64,000 nucleotides of DNA from Trichoplusia ni (lineage: Eukaryota; Arthropoda; Insecta; Lepidoptera; Noctuidae): positions 20,274,001 to 20,338,000 of the forward strand of contig NC_039478.1 in assembly GCF_003590095.1 (NCBI RefSeq), read 5' to 3'. Below are positions 13,001 through 24,960 of the stretch, one piece after another. Below the pieces are notes generated by a model, which ran no database searches, was not told the DNA's origin, and saw nothing but the letters and a program-made list of their open reading frames with translations. The position numbers and the translations under genes were made by a program. Position 1 is the stretch's first letter. Each line of letters begins with the position of its first letter.

Positions 13001-13983
13001 GGAAGGTTTATGTGTATATTTGCTTGTCTGTTTTGTGTCCTATATGCGTCATAATTGCTTTCTTTCTATTCTTTAGGTAATTGATAGCTCGTTAATCAAT
13101 ACGAGTCACGGAATCAAAAAACAATTGATTTAAGTACTCCATCAACAAACAGGTCACATACTCAAAAGTATTTGTAACAAGGTCATTATGAAACTCTTCA
13201 CGTTTAGTATCGGTAGTATCTGTTACAAATACCTGTTATTCCTCAACTAGGATATTAGCCATATGAGCATCGTTTTCACTTATGCCAACAGGATTTCCAT
13301 AGCTGCTTCGGTTATCTCGGTCAAGACTAAGGATTGGTCATTCAAACTTGGGTTTGTTCGTATTAAGTTTATTCAAGAATTTCTATTTAAGATTAGTTTG
13401 GTGTGTTGGATTTCTAATCTTGCTTTTGTGTTCAACGGCCCAAAAAATTTGCTAATGACAATAACTAGGAAATTACCTACATATAAGGGCGTGATAATGG
13501 AGTTTGTCCAAATTAAGATCTTATATATTTTGGTCGGCCCAAAGTTTTAAGAGAGAAAGTGGAATAAAGGGATTATAAATATAGACTATAAAATAACAGG
13601 AAAATCTTTGATATATTTCGTACATTTTTTTCACAGTTTTTGTAAATGTCGCACAGTCGACACTTTTTTTCTTTTCACAATGATCAGCAATCAAGGCCCC
13701 TATTTACAATGGACGATGCATAAAATAATTCTTACAAAGATACGGATAGTGTCCAATTTAAATTAATTTCCATTCATCGGCCGTTGTAAATAGCGGAATT
13801 GAAAAAGTATGGAATTATAATTACTCATCAATTGAATAAAGTCAACTTCAACATTGTTATGATAAAACATATACATCACACAATTACAAACACAATACAA
13901 TTTTCATATTGTCTGAAAATGTGAAACTCAATCTTGATGTCTTTATATAAAGGTTAGAAGTCAATTGTCAGAAATAGGTTAAT

Positions 13984-14590
13984 ATGCCATCTGGGGACGA
14001 TAGCCATCAGTTACACAAAGACGTGCATTACAATAGAGAAGTCATTTTTGCTCACTATAGACATATAGCTCGTAAATATGAAGATGATATTACCAATAAC
14101 ATAGAAGGGAATTTAAATGTGGCTAATAATTATTTATTACCAAACAATGCTTATCCTCTGAAGGCCAAAAAAACTGACAAGTTATTAGCTGACCTCATTT
14201 TAGAAGAGGATATTAATATACTCGCACTAAGGGTAGATACATTCTTGTAGACACAATTTGACATAATTGAACAATTAGAAAATAATGCCTGCATTTCAGC
14301 TTTGAACAATGAGAGAGTCAAAGTGATTGTTTTCAGAACTCAAACGACATTTAACTATACATACATTACATGTAAGAAAAGTTTTGAAACAACATAATGA
14401 TAATACCAAAAATGTCTTTAAAATTAGTTCGATGATTCTTAAAAACAATACGTCGATTGATACTAAACTAGTTGCTATAAAAAGGAAAGTTGTAATCACT
14501 AATTATGATCACCCTCAGCCCATTGTTCCTCTGTGGGAAGAAAAAGTTTTTAGGTTAACACCATTCTTGCTTTTTAATAACATCGTTTAA
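13984..14590 (+). pseudogene. Two adjacent unclassified ORFs, possibly one broken gene
   Basis: An ATG-started ORF (13984-14250, 88 aa, 'SGDDSHQLHKDVHYNREV') is followed after 76 nt by a second open frame (14327-14590, 87 codons) beginning 'FSELKRHLTIHT', which looks like the second half of a C2H2 zinc finger but lacks the cysteine half. Both are Lys/Asn/Asp/Leu rich. A decayed gene or mobile-element ORF is possible; I recognise no family. Confidence 0.25.
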
Positions 14591-15397
14591 TCTTGTAGTA
14601 GATATGACGATAAACATTCCTGTATGAGAAAGAAAATGGAATATTTTTGTATGGAAACGTGAGAAAAGTGATGAGCGAAGTGGAGTGGAATTTGTAAGGC
14701 GTGTAGTACAATGGTAACCGCAGTAAATAATTTGGGCTCTGCTTTGTAACATTTGTCTCACGCTTTATATTTTATTTAAAATTTATGAGACAGAAATACT
14801 AAATCTTTTTTGACTGTAAAAATATATTGATGTCCTTGTTAAAATGAATTCAATGAACAATAAAAATAAATTTCACAGATTTATTCCAATTATGTTTAGT
14901 TTTTTAATCTTTAAAATACATTTATTATTCCCTTGAATCAAAATAGATTACGCAGTTGCACAAATAGACTAGTCACAATTATATAGGTATTTTCTTACAC
15001 AAACAATGTTACCTAATGATAATACACCACAAAAAATAGATTTTTCAATTACAAATTATTTTAACAAAGGTCACTGACTGAATAAAATTGTTGATAAAGT
15101 ACACTAGTAAAGATCCTTTTAACCTAAAAATATATACCTAGAACTAAATCCCAAAAAGGATCAAATCCCTACAAAATTTGGACATATTGCTTTAAATTTG
15201 TTCAACTAAATTATAAAAAAAAAAAACGTAATATAATCACGATGCACCGCACTTGTCTATCACAATGCACAACCACGCCCACACCACAAAAAACCACGTG
15301 CGTTCCCCGAAAACTGTCAGTAGTTACAACGAAATAATTTCGTAGGTACCAGTTTAATCGACCGACATCGGGTTCACTTTTCTTGACCGCCGCGGTA

Positions 15398-15417
15398 GTG
15401 GGGTAAGAGGCTTAAAA
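15398..15417 (+). promoter_or_regulatory. Core promoter of gene 2: GTGGGG-N8-TTAAAA
   Basis: GTGGGG at 15398-15403 is followed after 8 nt by the TATA-like TTAAAA (15412-15417), 70 nt before the ATG. The layout recurs in genes 3-6. The TSS is not clear; about 15440 is expected. Confidence 0.45.
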
Positions 15418-15486
15418 CAGGCCGTCATATACAACGTCGCTACACTTTGTGCTAAGCTTTCTGTAGGGGTAGTTTGATTCGACGCC

Positions 15487-18400
15487 ATGATACGATACAT
15501 CGCAGTCCTAGTTCTCGTCGCCGCGGCGCGGGCGATGCCGGCGCTCGAGAAGGAGTCCAACGAAATTGGAGTTTTCGGCTCCCTACTCGGAGTCGTCAAA
15601 GAGTGCGTGGACGGAGACACGACGTTGTGCATAAAGGTTCGATCAGTGAAGTGAATAATGTGAAACAAATGAGTGTTATTAGTGACGTGTTACTAAGTAC
15701 TTATCTTTTGGTTGCAGGAGAAGACGTTGAAATATGTGGAGGCTGTGAACACGGCGCGGGAGCTGAATGTAGCTGATGGTGTGGCAATACTCAGCAATGG
15801 TTCTCCCAGGTCTGCCAGGGCCCTGGAGCCTCTGTCCGAAGAGCCCAAGGCCAGGGAAGCCCAGATCGAGTCCAGACTGGTGGACTCCGCTGCTGATTTC
15901 TTAGAAAACCATGTCATCCAGTTCAAACTGCCGTCATCTGCTGTTGAAGGCATGAAGAGGTCCCTTGAAGAAGGTAAGGCAAAAACATCCAATTAAAATT
16001 TTATAAACAAACGCAAAGTTTAAGTCCCAACACGTTAAATATTATAATTGTTAGTATAAACAATTTGAACAATACAATAAATTATAACCACTTACGAAAA
16101 CGGAAGATACAATTTAGCACGATCAAAGCATAAATCATAGTAAACAATTAAAAAGTAATAATAATTATGAACATAAATCAAGCTGTCTGTTAATTCGGAA
16201 GTTATACTATGTCAGTATTATGTAAATGTTAATGGCCAAGAACTGCTCGCGGTTAAGCTTTCGATTTCAATCTGCGCTGATGATATAGCGGATATCGGAT
16301 CTTTGGAAGCAAAGAAACGAACAGATGTAAATTACTCCATTTAAATAAATAGAAAATTCATTGGTCCGTATCTAAATAATAGACCAATAATTGTGGTTTG
16401 AAACTATGATCAAAATGAGCAAAGTAATTGTTTTAGAATTTATTTTGAGTCACGTACGTAGTTTCTCTGTATGATAAACGAATTCATTATAAATTCAAAA
16501 TTTACTCATAATTATTCAAATAAGTTTTCTATTTGAATGCTCATGAGATTTAGAATATTATGAAACAGGATGTGACTTAGAATCGTAATAGATTTGAATT
16601 AAATGCATTAATTTGAATAGCACTAACACTTAATTAAAATATAACTAAGAATCACTACGTTAATGTGTTTGTCATAATCATCAAAGGTTCCAATTTTTAG
16701 TAGGATTCAAATTTCTTTGCAATCTACCATAATATGTCATTTTCTTAATTCATCTGTTCCTCATTCTTGCTTTCTGTATTCTACTCCACATTTCTTACAA
16801 TTATTTTAGTGTTTATCATTATCATTATATTAACCGTGATCTGGAATTTACTCAAGATGATCTTGGTCTACAAGAGCGCCATAGAATTACATAGTATTGA
16901 CCATGGCAAATACAAATTTCACAGTTGACTCATAGCTTCTGTTGGCTTATGTGCATGGCAAACATTTGGATGTCATTTGTTTATTAAATATTCGAAAATT
17001 GCTCTTTATGTTATCAGATGGTAATTTCTATGGAATTCAGTAAAAGAAAAGATTTTCCAAATTCCTATAATTTTTTTAATACGATGCAACCAAAAGTCCT
17101 ATTACAGTAAATTCCTATTACAATATTTTTTTACGTTTCCACTTAAATATTTTAACTAAAATACAAACGTCGAATATACAATTGCCAGCAATATGAGAAG
17201 AAAGTTTTAAAAACCAGAATTACTACAACATTAAAACCTAAGAAACTTATTAAATACACTGAAAATATGTTTGGTCGTAAAACGTTGGACAAATATATTT
17301 ACCAACATTTGTCAAGAGGTGAAAACACGACATTGGAAAGTTTCAAGTAATTCGTAAATTCCCATAATTATGATAATGTTGGTACACAGAATGGAGTCGA
17401 CTGTACTTAATACCTGTTCAAGTTATAGCTTGACTGTACCGTTACATATTACAAATGCAGGTGGCGGTGCTAACGATCTGTAGGGTTGTCACCAAGCAAC
17501 ATTACGCTTTACCCAAAATAAAAGAAAAAAATCAGTTGCTCTAATCTATATAGAAAATAAATCAATTCTGGAATTAGCAATTTTCATAGCTTCTTTTAGG
17601 GTAAAAATCGAAAATTAAGTAAGTACCATCCTTAGCGTTACGTATGTAGTAAGTACAACCTAACAACATCATTTTATAGACCATCGAGCTAATTTAAGTT
17701 ATGATATAAATAGAAAGCCTATTGGCCCATTAGTTAACAACGCAGAATTTTCATGCTCTGAATTTCAACGGTTGAGTAAATTCTATTAAACTTATAACAT
17801 GCGATTTCCCGATATACATACCTAACAGTATACGGATATGAACGGAAAGATGCTCTACTTGCATATGTAACTCATGTTAATGATGCACCTGTTAAGATAA
17901 GTAGAGTCATATTTGTAACCAAAACAATATCGATTTAAAAACCTTACTCTGGAACTTATAAACAATAATTTTAGTTGATTAGACTTTTAATTACATCATT
18001 GTTGTTCTTCTTATCTGAAAAAATAAATAATCGTAAGATTTAGAACCTGTCATAAAGTCATAGAAATATCCCCTATTATGTTCGTTCCTACACTAAATTC
18101 TGGACTAAATTGAAGCCATGTAGAGCGTCATCTTGGTTTAAATAACATTTTAGCCCACAAATCCTGCAAAGTAAATGCGGTTAATAACTCGCTAATCGTC
18201 TCTCTGCTTCCGATATAACTTGATAATTTACAGCACTTATTTTCTAAATACTGTGATTAGATTGAACTGTACCTTAATTGTTAACTAGAGATTCTATCTT
18301 CTACCTCGTTTGTGCTACATTCGTCTAGTTTGTATGCATCTGTAGCATCTACCTGTTTTAGATTATCTTCTTAATGTGGGCAGTCAGTCTTGTTTCGTGT

Positions 18401-21190
18401 CATGTTTATAGCGTGACAAGTAAGTTAAATAGATCAAGTACTTTTCCAAAGTGTTTGCTATTATATGCGTCTCAGAATTAAAATTGTCGTTTCCATAGAA
18501 AAATTATGTTACTGATGAAAATCCGAGGTTTTTCAACGCTTTCTCGCCATGTCTTTAAAGAACATCATTTGCAATGCATGTCATAGTCATTCATCTCCAA
18601 TTTTTCATACATGATGTGCGTAAGATCTTCAATCATAACGTCTGCTAGTTTTCTGTCCAAGACCTTAAGGCAAATGGCCGTGAACATGAGAAAGTCTTTA
18701 ACACCTTCACGGATGTTACATGAATGCAGTTTCCTACTTAGTCTCGTCAGTGGACCTTGATGTAGACGTATAAATGTCCTACACGCCTTCCAGGTGCTGT
18801 TCAACATTTTCGACTACCATCGTTATTATTTAAAATTAAGGAAATTGGGGTCACGTAACATTAAGAATGGTGTTAAGTATCATGGAATTTTTCTAACAAA
18901 TATATCGCCCCATCATCGTAAGTGGCAACAAGTATAAACATTTTGATAACAGTGTATAGTTTCTATTGATGTCTCAACATAATAATATTTAAAAACCACA
19001 GTCCCAAAAACGCCAGTCACTTCGCTAATGAGACAGGCCGTCTGGGCGCACGTGAAATCGATAAACACCGGTTTCATACTTTGTATTACTTATCGATATC
19101 GGAACTCAAATTACTCGATTAGAATCGGAACACACCTTCACCCAGACTTCCGCGACAGCATTAATGTCACAACACTAAAGGCATTCACATTGAGCTTGTC
19201 AACAAACTCGTAGAAACAACTGGAAAGCGGCACGTTCCCTCTACGGCAATAGCATCCAAGTCCTGCCTCTAAACCAGTTAAACAAGTCATCGAGAAATCG
19301 TGTAAACGGCACTCCTCGACTCTTCTCCGATGAAAGTCGCCTTTCCAATATTATGATATGTGTTCGTGTTACGACTTCGATTGATACCAATTATGGTGTT
19401 ATGACTCATGGACACCATTATTATTTTTAAGTAGTATTTTCGTGAAGACATAATATATGTTGTCTATCATTTACTATGTACACTATGTTTAAAAACATTC
19501 GTGCTGAGTTATACACATTACGCCCTGATGCAGTTTTTTTAATCAAACCTTTTTCAAATTTGGAAATTTCGTCTTCAGCTTTTTCATAGTATGCATTATC
19601 AATTACCTTATCTATAGTTACTACAGTTCCGATAAAATCTACAGCAGTCAGTTCATATTATATCCATTCCAAGTAAATATTAAAGGAACCCAGATGCTAA
19701 CATATGTACGTACAGTTCTTATAGGTACCGCTGTTTCACTCTCGTTTTCTCTTTCATCATGAGTTATCAATATGACATTGTCTCTCAATACCTCTCTTTC
19801 ACATCATTGTAAGTTTAAGGGCATTTGGATAAAAATGCGAAATTACTGTCATCTAAATTAGATTATTATAATAATTAAGCAATTGGTTGAACAAAGTACA
19901 GTGATCAGTGTTCAATTAGTATGTAAATTATTCTAATGTGGATGTTTTAGTTTTCTATTATATTTAAATTAACGAGAGGGAAAGTATCTACGCTTTATGT
20001 ATGAGAGTTTGTTGTCAATATTTTCATACTGAAGTCTCATTAGGAGCAGAACACTTATTACCCTGCTTTGGACAGAGTTCAGTGCTTATACTCCTATAGC
20101 TGCAACAAATCGTTCTTTCCTAAACATTCCAATTGAAAGAGCTACTACAATAATTAAGATAGGATAATAATGTTGTCATCCCTATCATTTATTGGACCAC
20201 AAAACATAATTTTGTAACTTCATATGGTTTGAATACTTAGCGCTAAAACTAAAGCACCAACTATTGTTACAAAAGCTAAAGTCAGGGCAAGCTTACGCTC
20301 AGCTAGTTCACGGTCAATGTCATAGATGGCGTCGAGGCCGCACTTGCTGTGAATGAAGCGATTGCGTGTGCGCATAGTAACTGTTCCGAGTAACTATTAT
20401 TGTTTTATCAGTTTTATAGTCATTCTTCAAAATTTTAATAAGATAATAATTGTACAGAATAGTTTTTCTGTTTGTATTTCGAAATGTACACTTGTATGAT
20501 GCAAAAAAGTGTATATGTCGTTCAACAATTTTCGACAATTTCAAAATGAGAATAAAAAAAAGATGGTTTGTTGGTTGATATAATTGAGTTTAAGCGGCGC
20601 GGCGGCGTGAAAGAAGTTAGATCGCTATTTTGTTTAATAGCACATTTTTACTTTTGATTGTGTTCAATAATGCGTATAAATTTAGTTTTGCATACAATTT
20701 TCATGAATCGCATTATTAAGTTTCATAACTAAACTCGTAATAGTTCGCTCGTAACTTATGTTATTGTGACTTTAACTTTGTGCTTTGTATTATGTCAAGT
20801 GACCTACTGTAAGATTTGTTTTATATTTTGATTTTAACTAAAAAAAAACGTTTTATTACGTTTCCAGCTCGTGGTAAGAAGAAGAAGATCAAGCAGCTCC
20901 TCCCCCTCCTCGCTCTCGCCAAACTGAAGATCACCGCTCTCATCCCTCTGTTCCTCGGTATCATCGCTTTCGCCGCCGCCAAGGCCGTGCTCCTCGCCAA
21001 GATCTCCCTCCTCGTCGCCGGAATCCTGGCTCTCAAGAAGCTTTTGGCAAGCAAACACCATGAAACCAGCTACGAAGTAGTCGCTCATCCTCATCACGAA
21101 GAACACTACGCCAGCTCCGGCCATGGCTGGGGAAGATCCATGGATGACGGTCAGGACTTAGCCTACTCAGGCCACGTCAAGTCTGACTAA
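15487..21190 (+). CDS. Osi9: Osiris family protein, Osi9-type paralogue 1, 242 aa
   Basis: Three exons: 15487-15636, 15718-15973, 20868-21190. Exon 1 encodes a signal peptide (about residues 1-16) and a C40-x7-C48 motif ending CIK. Exon 2 begins 'EKTLKYVEAV' and carries 'RALEPLSEEPKAREAQ' and 'DFLENHVIQF'. The intron after 'SLEE' splits an Ala codon (phase 1), and exon 3 opens with RGKKKK before about 45 hydrophobic residues with 'ALIPLFLGIIAF', then a His-rich tail and 'QDLAYSGHVKSD'. Intron 1 is only 81 nt; intron 2 is 4.9 kb and contains antisense ORFs. The exon plan matches genes 3, 4, 5 and 6. Osi9 assignment rests on the RGKKKK-LLPLL core and on the tandem array, a known feature of Lepidoptera; it is an inference. 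A secreted or membrane role in cuticle or silk epithelia is expected from the family. Confidence 0.88.
18565..18807 (-). other. Candidate antisense ORF, 80 aa, in intron 2 of gene 2
   Basis: ATG at 18807 in a good context (GAAAATG), stop at 18565. The product has Cys, Lys, Leu and Asp/Glu and looks helical, with 'KVLDRKLADVMIEDLTHIMY'. An overlapping upstream ATG at about 18820 reads 'MVVENVEQHLEGV' and then stops in another frame, so the ORF may carry a frameshift. A TATCGATA element and an E-box lie 240-290 nt upstream. No poly(A) signal close downstream. No family recognised. Confidence 0.25.
19049..19098. promoter_or_regulatory. E-box plus DRE-like elements in intron 2 of gene 2
   Basis: CACGTG (19049-19054), ATCGATA (19057-19063) and TATCGATA (19091-19098) cluster within 50 nt. 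TATCGATA is the DRE bound by DREF at Drosophila housekeeping promoters. It could be an intronic enhancer or a promoter for the antisense ORF at 18565-18807. Confidence 0.3.
19138..19350 (-). pseudogene. Cys-rich open frame, antisense in intron 2 of gene 2
   Basis: Open for 70 codons without an early ATG. It reads 'VEECRLHDFSMTCLTG', 'GLGCYCRRGNVPLSSC' and 'YEFVDKLNVNAF'. The GC-C-(x)n-C spacing recalls small protease-inhibitor (TIL-type) domains but has only five cysteines. An exon or relic; weak. Confidence 0.2.
20220..20375 (-). CDS. Candidate 51-aa single-pass membrane microprotein, antisense in intron 2 of gene 2
   Basis: ATG at 20375-20373, TGA at 20222-20220. The N-terminal half is charged (MRTRNRFIHSKCGLDAIYD, then IDRELAERK) and the C-terminal half is one membrane-length segment (ALTLAFVTIVGALVLALSI). 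An AATAAA on the same strand lies at 20193-20188, 27 nt after the stop. About 215 nt upstream on that strand is a GC-rich CGCCGCCGCGCC stretch (about 20592-20608). A TTCATTCACAG inside the ORF could be a splice acceptor, so it might be a last exon instead. The ORF is too short to judge by length alone; composition, topology and the poly(A) signal are the support. No known family recognised. Confidence 0.45.
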   Translation of the reverse strand: MRTRNRFIHSKCGLDAIYDIDRELAERKLALTLAFVTIVGALVLALSIQTI

Positions 21191-22025
21191 ATCTAAGGAG
21201 TCCCTAAAGGAGCTATTCTAAGTCCAATACTTTTTGTAACATAGTGTGAACGGAATGTACTGAGTTTATTTATTATAGGTTTTAAGGCGTATTTATTTAA
21301 TCTACAACGAATTTCCCTTTGTAAGGGATTTTTACCGACGCGAAATCTTGTTACTGTTTTCCCATAAAATGTTGTTCTAAGTTTGTATGGTCTTTCTTGA
21401 TGTACTATATTAGTATTTTCAAACCCTATACGGTATCCGTATATGTGTATTTTGTACTTCAAAACATATCCTATTTTATTCTACTAAATATTATGGTTGG
21501 TTTACACGTACACTTATATTTCATAGAAGAGTGCTGAAGTTTGGACTTATGTAAAAATGCTTTTTCACTTTTACATAAGGAGACAAATCAATGGCTTATT
21601 TGCTATTTTGAAGCTTTAAAAGCACTCTTACTTTCTTGATGTGTGAATCAGGCTTTATATGATATCTAGTCTGTTCTTACTAAGTCCTTATAATAACTCT
21701 TTAGACTAATTTGTATATATTTTTATGTGTACACTCTTATATTTATTATGTGTATACAAGTATTATTGTGATATTAATAGCTATATATTATTTTTTATTC
21801 ATATATATTTATATATCTTCTCTTCCTACTCATATTATATCTACGTAAATAATTAATAGTCGAATATACCACCTATACCTTTATTTAATAATTATTTTCA
21901 TCTTCTGCAGTTGTAACATATTCTGCTATGTAAGTACAAATATCATTTAATATATTTCTACTTCCATGTACATATTTATATATTACTTAATGATTCGTAC
22001 AAATAAAGAACTAAAAATTACCGTT
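21191..22025 (+). terminator. 3' UTR and poly(A) signal of gene 2
   Basis: The AATAAA at 22002-22007 followed by a T/G-rich stretch is the best end signal, 812 nt after the stop. The UTR contains TTTATTTATT and ATTTATTT motifs near 21265 and 21290 and a nested inverted repeat at 21527-21629. Confidence 0.5.
21495..21660. repeat. Nested inverted repeat in the 3' UTR of gene 2
   Basis: Perfect inner arms CTTATGTAAAA (21546-21556) and TTTTACATAAG (21569-21579) lie inside outer arms AAGAGTGCT (21527-21535) and AGCACTCTT (21621-21629). The outermost sequences TTTACACGTACAC and GATGTGTGAATC are loosely complementary. This looks like a decayed palindromic MITE inserted in the UTR. Confidence 0.55.
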
Positions 22026-23159
22026 GTTATTTTTTCTACCGTTTTATGAAGTTGTTTCCCAATTTAAGACGAATTTTGACGCGTATCAATCATTTAGAAG
22101 TGATACTAGATACATTGAAAAATGAGCAAACATCACTAGATTACAATATTACAAAATCATGTATGAAAACAAAAAACAATGTGCGTATAAAAATAGTAGC
22201 AAAAATTTCTTGTTTAGAGTATCAAAATGTTAAAATTGTTCTCTCATTGTCCACCGACCCATTTACTAGTACATCTTAACATAACGGTAAAGCAACCTAA
22301 GAAAGCAAATACATCAATATCACACCATCATCTATCAATAGAATAACCTCATTGAGAGTTACTTGACCTTTCAATTCAGCTTCATGTACCTTTTTACCAT
22401 CAGCATTTCCATTACAATCTCTAAATATAAAAATCTCAAATACATCATCACATTCATTACCAAGATTTGTATCTTCCGCAGATATTTCGAAACAATACAC
22501 GGTTATGGTAAAACCATATAAGTATAATGTTACAGGTAACAAATTACTTAATAAAAAAAACTTTCTCTTGTTGCGTAACTGTGAGATATTCGATGAGAAA
22601 AGTTGCTTGTTGTTCTGCGTTCAAGGATGTCATTGTTCTTGCTATTTATAGATTGGTCATCTCATACATTTCTTGCTATACGTCTCTTTTCCTCTTCAAG
22701 CATTGTCTTTTCCCATTGATCTTTTTAAGCCGTTTGTCGGGGTAATATTGAATGATAGTATTATACAGTCTTGGTTTTAGATGGTCTTGAATTAATAGGT
22801 TGTGAGAAATGTGAATAAAACTAGTAAGGCTAATGACGGCTGGGTTCAATCAATGTCAGTACAGCGCTGATGCCGACATAAAGATTTTCACGCTGTGCGA
22901 AGCGAAGCTTGTATTTATTTAAGACGTGGTAAAAAAATCTGTATGACACATTGTGGACCAGTTTCGTGAGAGATTTTTGGAAAATATTGACAAAAAATAT
23001 TATAGGAATAAAGATAGCACATTAAATATAGCTTTTCTGAATATGCTAAGTCTAGTTCAAGGATTGTTACAAGTCTCTTTATTAACTTTTTTCATTTTTC
23101 AAAGGCCTGATTTATTTTAATGTCAACTCCGGTTGGAAAGCTTATTCAAATAAAGAAAA

Positions 23160-23390
23160 GATAGATCACGGATAGCCGAGTCGTTACTAAGCCAAATCTA
23201 CTCTGACCGTCGTGTCGCGGGTTCAATCCTCGCTTAGGACATGCTTTTTGTATGATCCACGTATACTTTTACTTCTTTTAGGTGTTTTTGTGTATGTGAC
23301 TTGAAAGTGTGTAAAATCCCCCGCATTGCAAGGATAAAATTGCTTGATGCGCGAGTCGATTTTTATAAAGAAAAGCAAATTGGCAAAAAG
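23160..23390 (+). mobile_element. tRNA-derived SINE, copy 2
   Basis: Blocks 'GTCGCGGGTTCAATCCTCGC' (B-box like), 'TTAGGACATGC', 'TTTGTGTATGTGACTTG' and 'CCCCGCATTGCAAGG', then 'GCGCGAGTCGATTTTTATAA', match copy 1 in order. A clearer copy than the first; same orientation. Confidence 0.65.
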
Positions 23391-24437
23391 TAAAAGAATA
23401 TAATTCCTGCAAATTAAAATAAAAAAAAAAAATATTTATATATATTGAACCCACACTTACACAGACTAATGATTATAATTGTTAAAACTCTTCCTAAAAC
23501 GTATAAAAAGATATAACTATTATTACTAAACACAAACCCAATAATCCCATACAATGAACCCATACATCTCACACAATTACATGGTACGTTAACATAAGCT
23601 TACATAAAATGTTTTCATCGATTATGCTACAAATTTCTAAAGTATTAATACTGCATATTATATACTTTTACTTGGCTATCATAATATGTTAATTTATTAT
23701 GCAACACTATACTACAGTGAAATAATTTATGAGTGGGAAGGAAAGCGTTGGTAGACGTACACGTGACTTGGATTGGTGACCTCAATAGTAAAATAACAGT
23801 CATTCAAATATAAGTATAGGAGGTACTTATTACTTTTTAGCCATCAATTGAAATATCTTTGATGAAGAGAATGAAAATGATGGAATATAAACTGAATCAC
23901 AAGAAAAATAGAGAAGTTTTTCAGATCAAGACTTCGAAGACGAATTGAGACCGTAAGCATATTAAATCCTCCATTTTCGTTGTCGAGATTTCTGCTGTAA
24001 TACACGAGAAATTCGCTTTTACATGGCTATGGTGACTGTAATATGGTTTTCAGATGATAAAATATGATTTGTATAAGTAACTAATGTATTATAACAATTA
24101 TGTAGTTGATTGCGGTGTAATTTTAGGTTGGTTGGGTAAATGGGTTATGTTTGATATCCCATCTGTTTCAAGGTAAGTTATAAGTACTTAATATGAAAGC
24201 GATAAATATATGTTTAACTTCATCAATTTCATTATCACCTGTTCCTCCATGACTTGCATTCACTCGACCATCATCTCAAACCTTATAGAAACTTCATGAG
24301 GTATTAAATAGTTATATAAGTTTTTAATCGCAGCTTCGGCAGACGTTGTGGCGTCATTTTCAACATCTACCTCGCGGCGACGAACCGAAACAGGTCCAAT
24401 ACTATAATTATCAAATATTCGACATAAACGTTAACAA

Positions 24438-24960
24438 GTATAGCCCGCGGCTTCGCCCAGTTTACGCACTAATATTATTTATTGCGAACACAATTATTGA
24501 TTAGAAAGAAAGTTTTTATAGAACGTGATTCGAAACATGCTCTTTTGAATTTTTATTAACTTTTTATGAGGTTGCTTGGGTGAGGTTGTGATAACTCAAA
24601 ATACTGGACAGTTATGGTTTTTATGATTGGAAGTTTTAACTTATTCTGTGGGCCTATCTAATAACCGGTCAAGTGCGAGTCGGACTCTCGGCAGAATGGT
24701 TCCGTATAAGGTTAAGAAATTCATGACTGTAACGACGTTGCTTAACGTCGACTTTTATTTTTATTATTTGTTGTTATAGCGGCAACAGAAAACACCTGCA
24801 AGCAACAAAAAGCCTGCCTATCATGGATCATAAGTATAACCTGGTGATAGACAGACAGACAGCGGTAACTCAAGAACAATGTTTCATTTTTACCCATTAT
24901 GTACGGAAGCTTTAAATGTATATCGTCGATAAATTATGTTAAAGCTAATAAAATTATAAA
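24438..24960. mobile_element. Composite region of old lepidopteran dispersed repeats
   Basis: It contains 'GCCCGCGGCTTCGCCC' (24443 on), the 23-nt 'GTGCGAGTCGGACT' module (24664-24686), 'TATAGCGGCAACAGAAAA', 'AGACAGACAGACAGCGG' and 'TTTTTACCCATTATGTACGG'. These are ends and internal parts of repeats common in moth genomes. No coding capacity left. Confidence 0.55.

Larger units (their letters stand above)
8580..15390. other. Spacer between gene 1 and gene 2
   Basis: AT-rich, 6.8 kb. It holds a few coding-like ORFs (9830-10051, 13984-14250, 14327-14590; listed separately). I see no recognised gene, RNA gene or intact mobile element. Confidence 0.5.
15974..20867 (+). other. Large second intron of gene 2 (4.9 kb)
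   Basis: Mostly featureless AT-rich DNA from 15974 to about 18500. The right half carries three antisense coding-like ORFs (18565-18807, 19138-19350, 20220-20375) and a short GC-rich island near 20592-20608. Confidence 0.6.

Noticed and set aside
13263..13550. 95-codon plus-strand ORF
   Set aside because: AT-driven composition, no splice or poly(A) context, no recognisable motif.
20816..20867. Open frame continuing upstream of exon 3 in gene 2
   Set aside because: It is intron sequence with a clear TTTCCAG acceptor; the same holds at 33446-33488 in gene 3.
24128..24173. Possible 46-nt exon ending in AAG|GTAAGT
   Set aside because: Only splice-like signals with nothing coding; the chance rate in AT-rich DNA is high.
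24333..24400. Short GC-rich stretch flanked by CAG and CAG|GT
   Set aside because: It adjoins a repeat region and shows no consistent frame.
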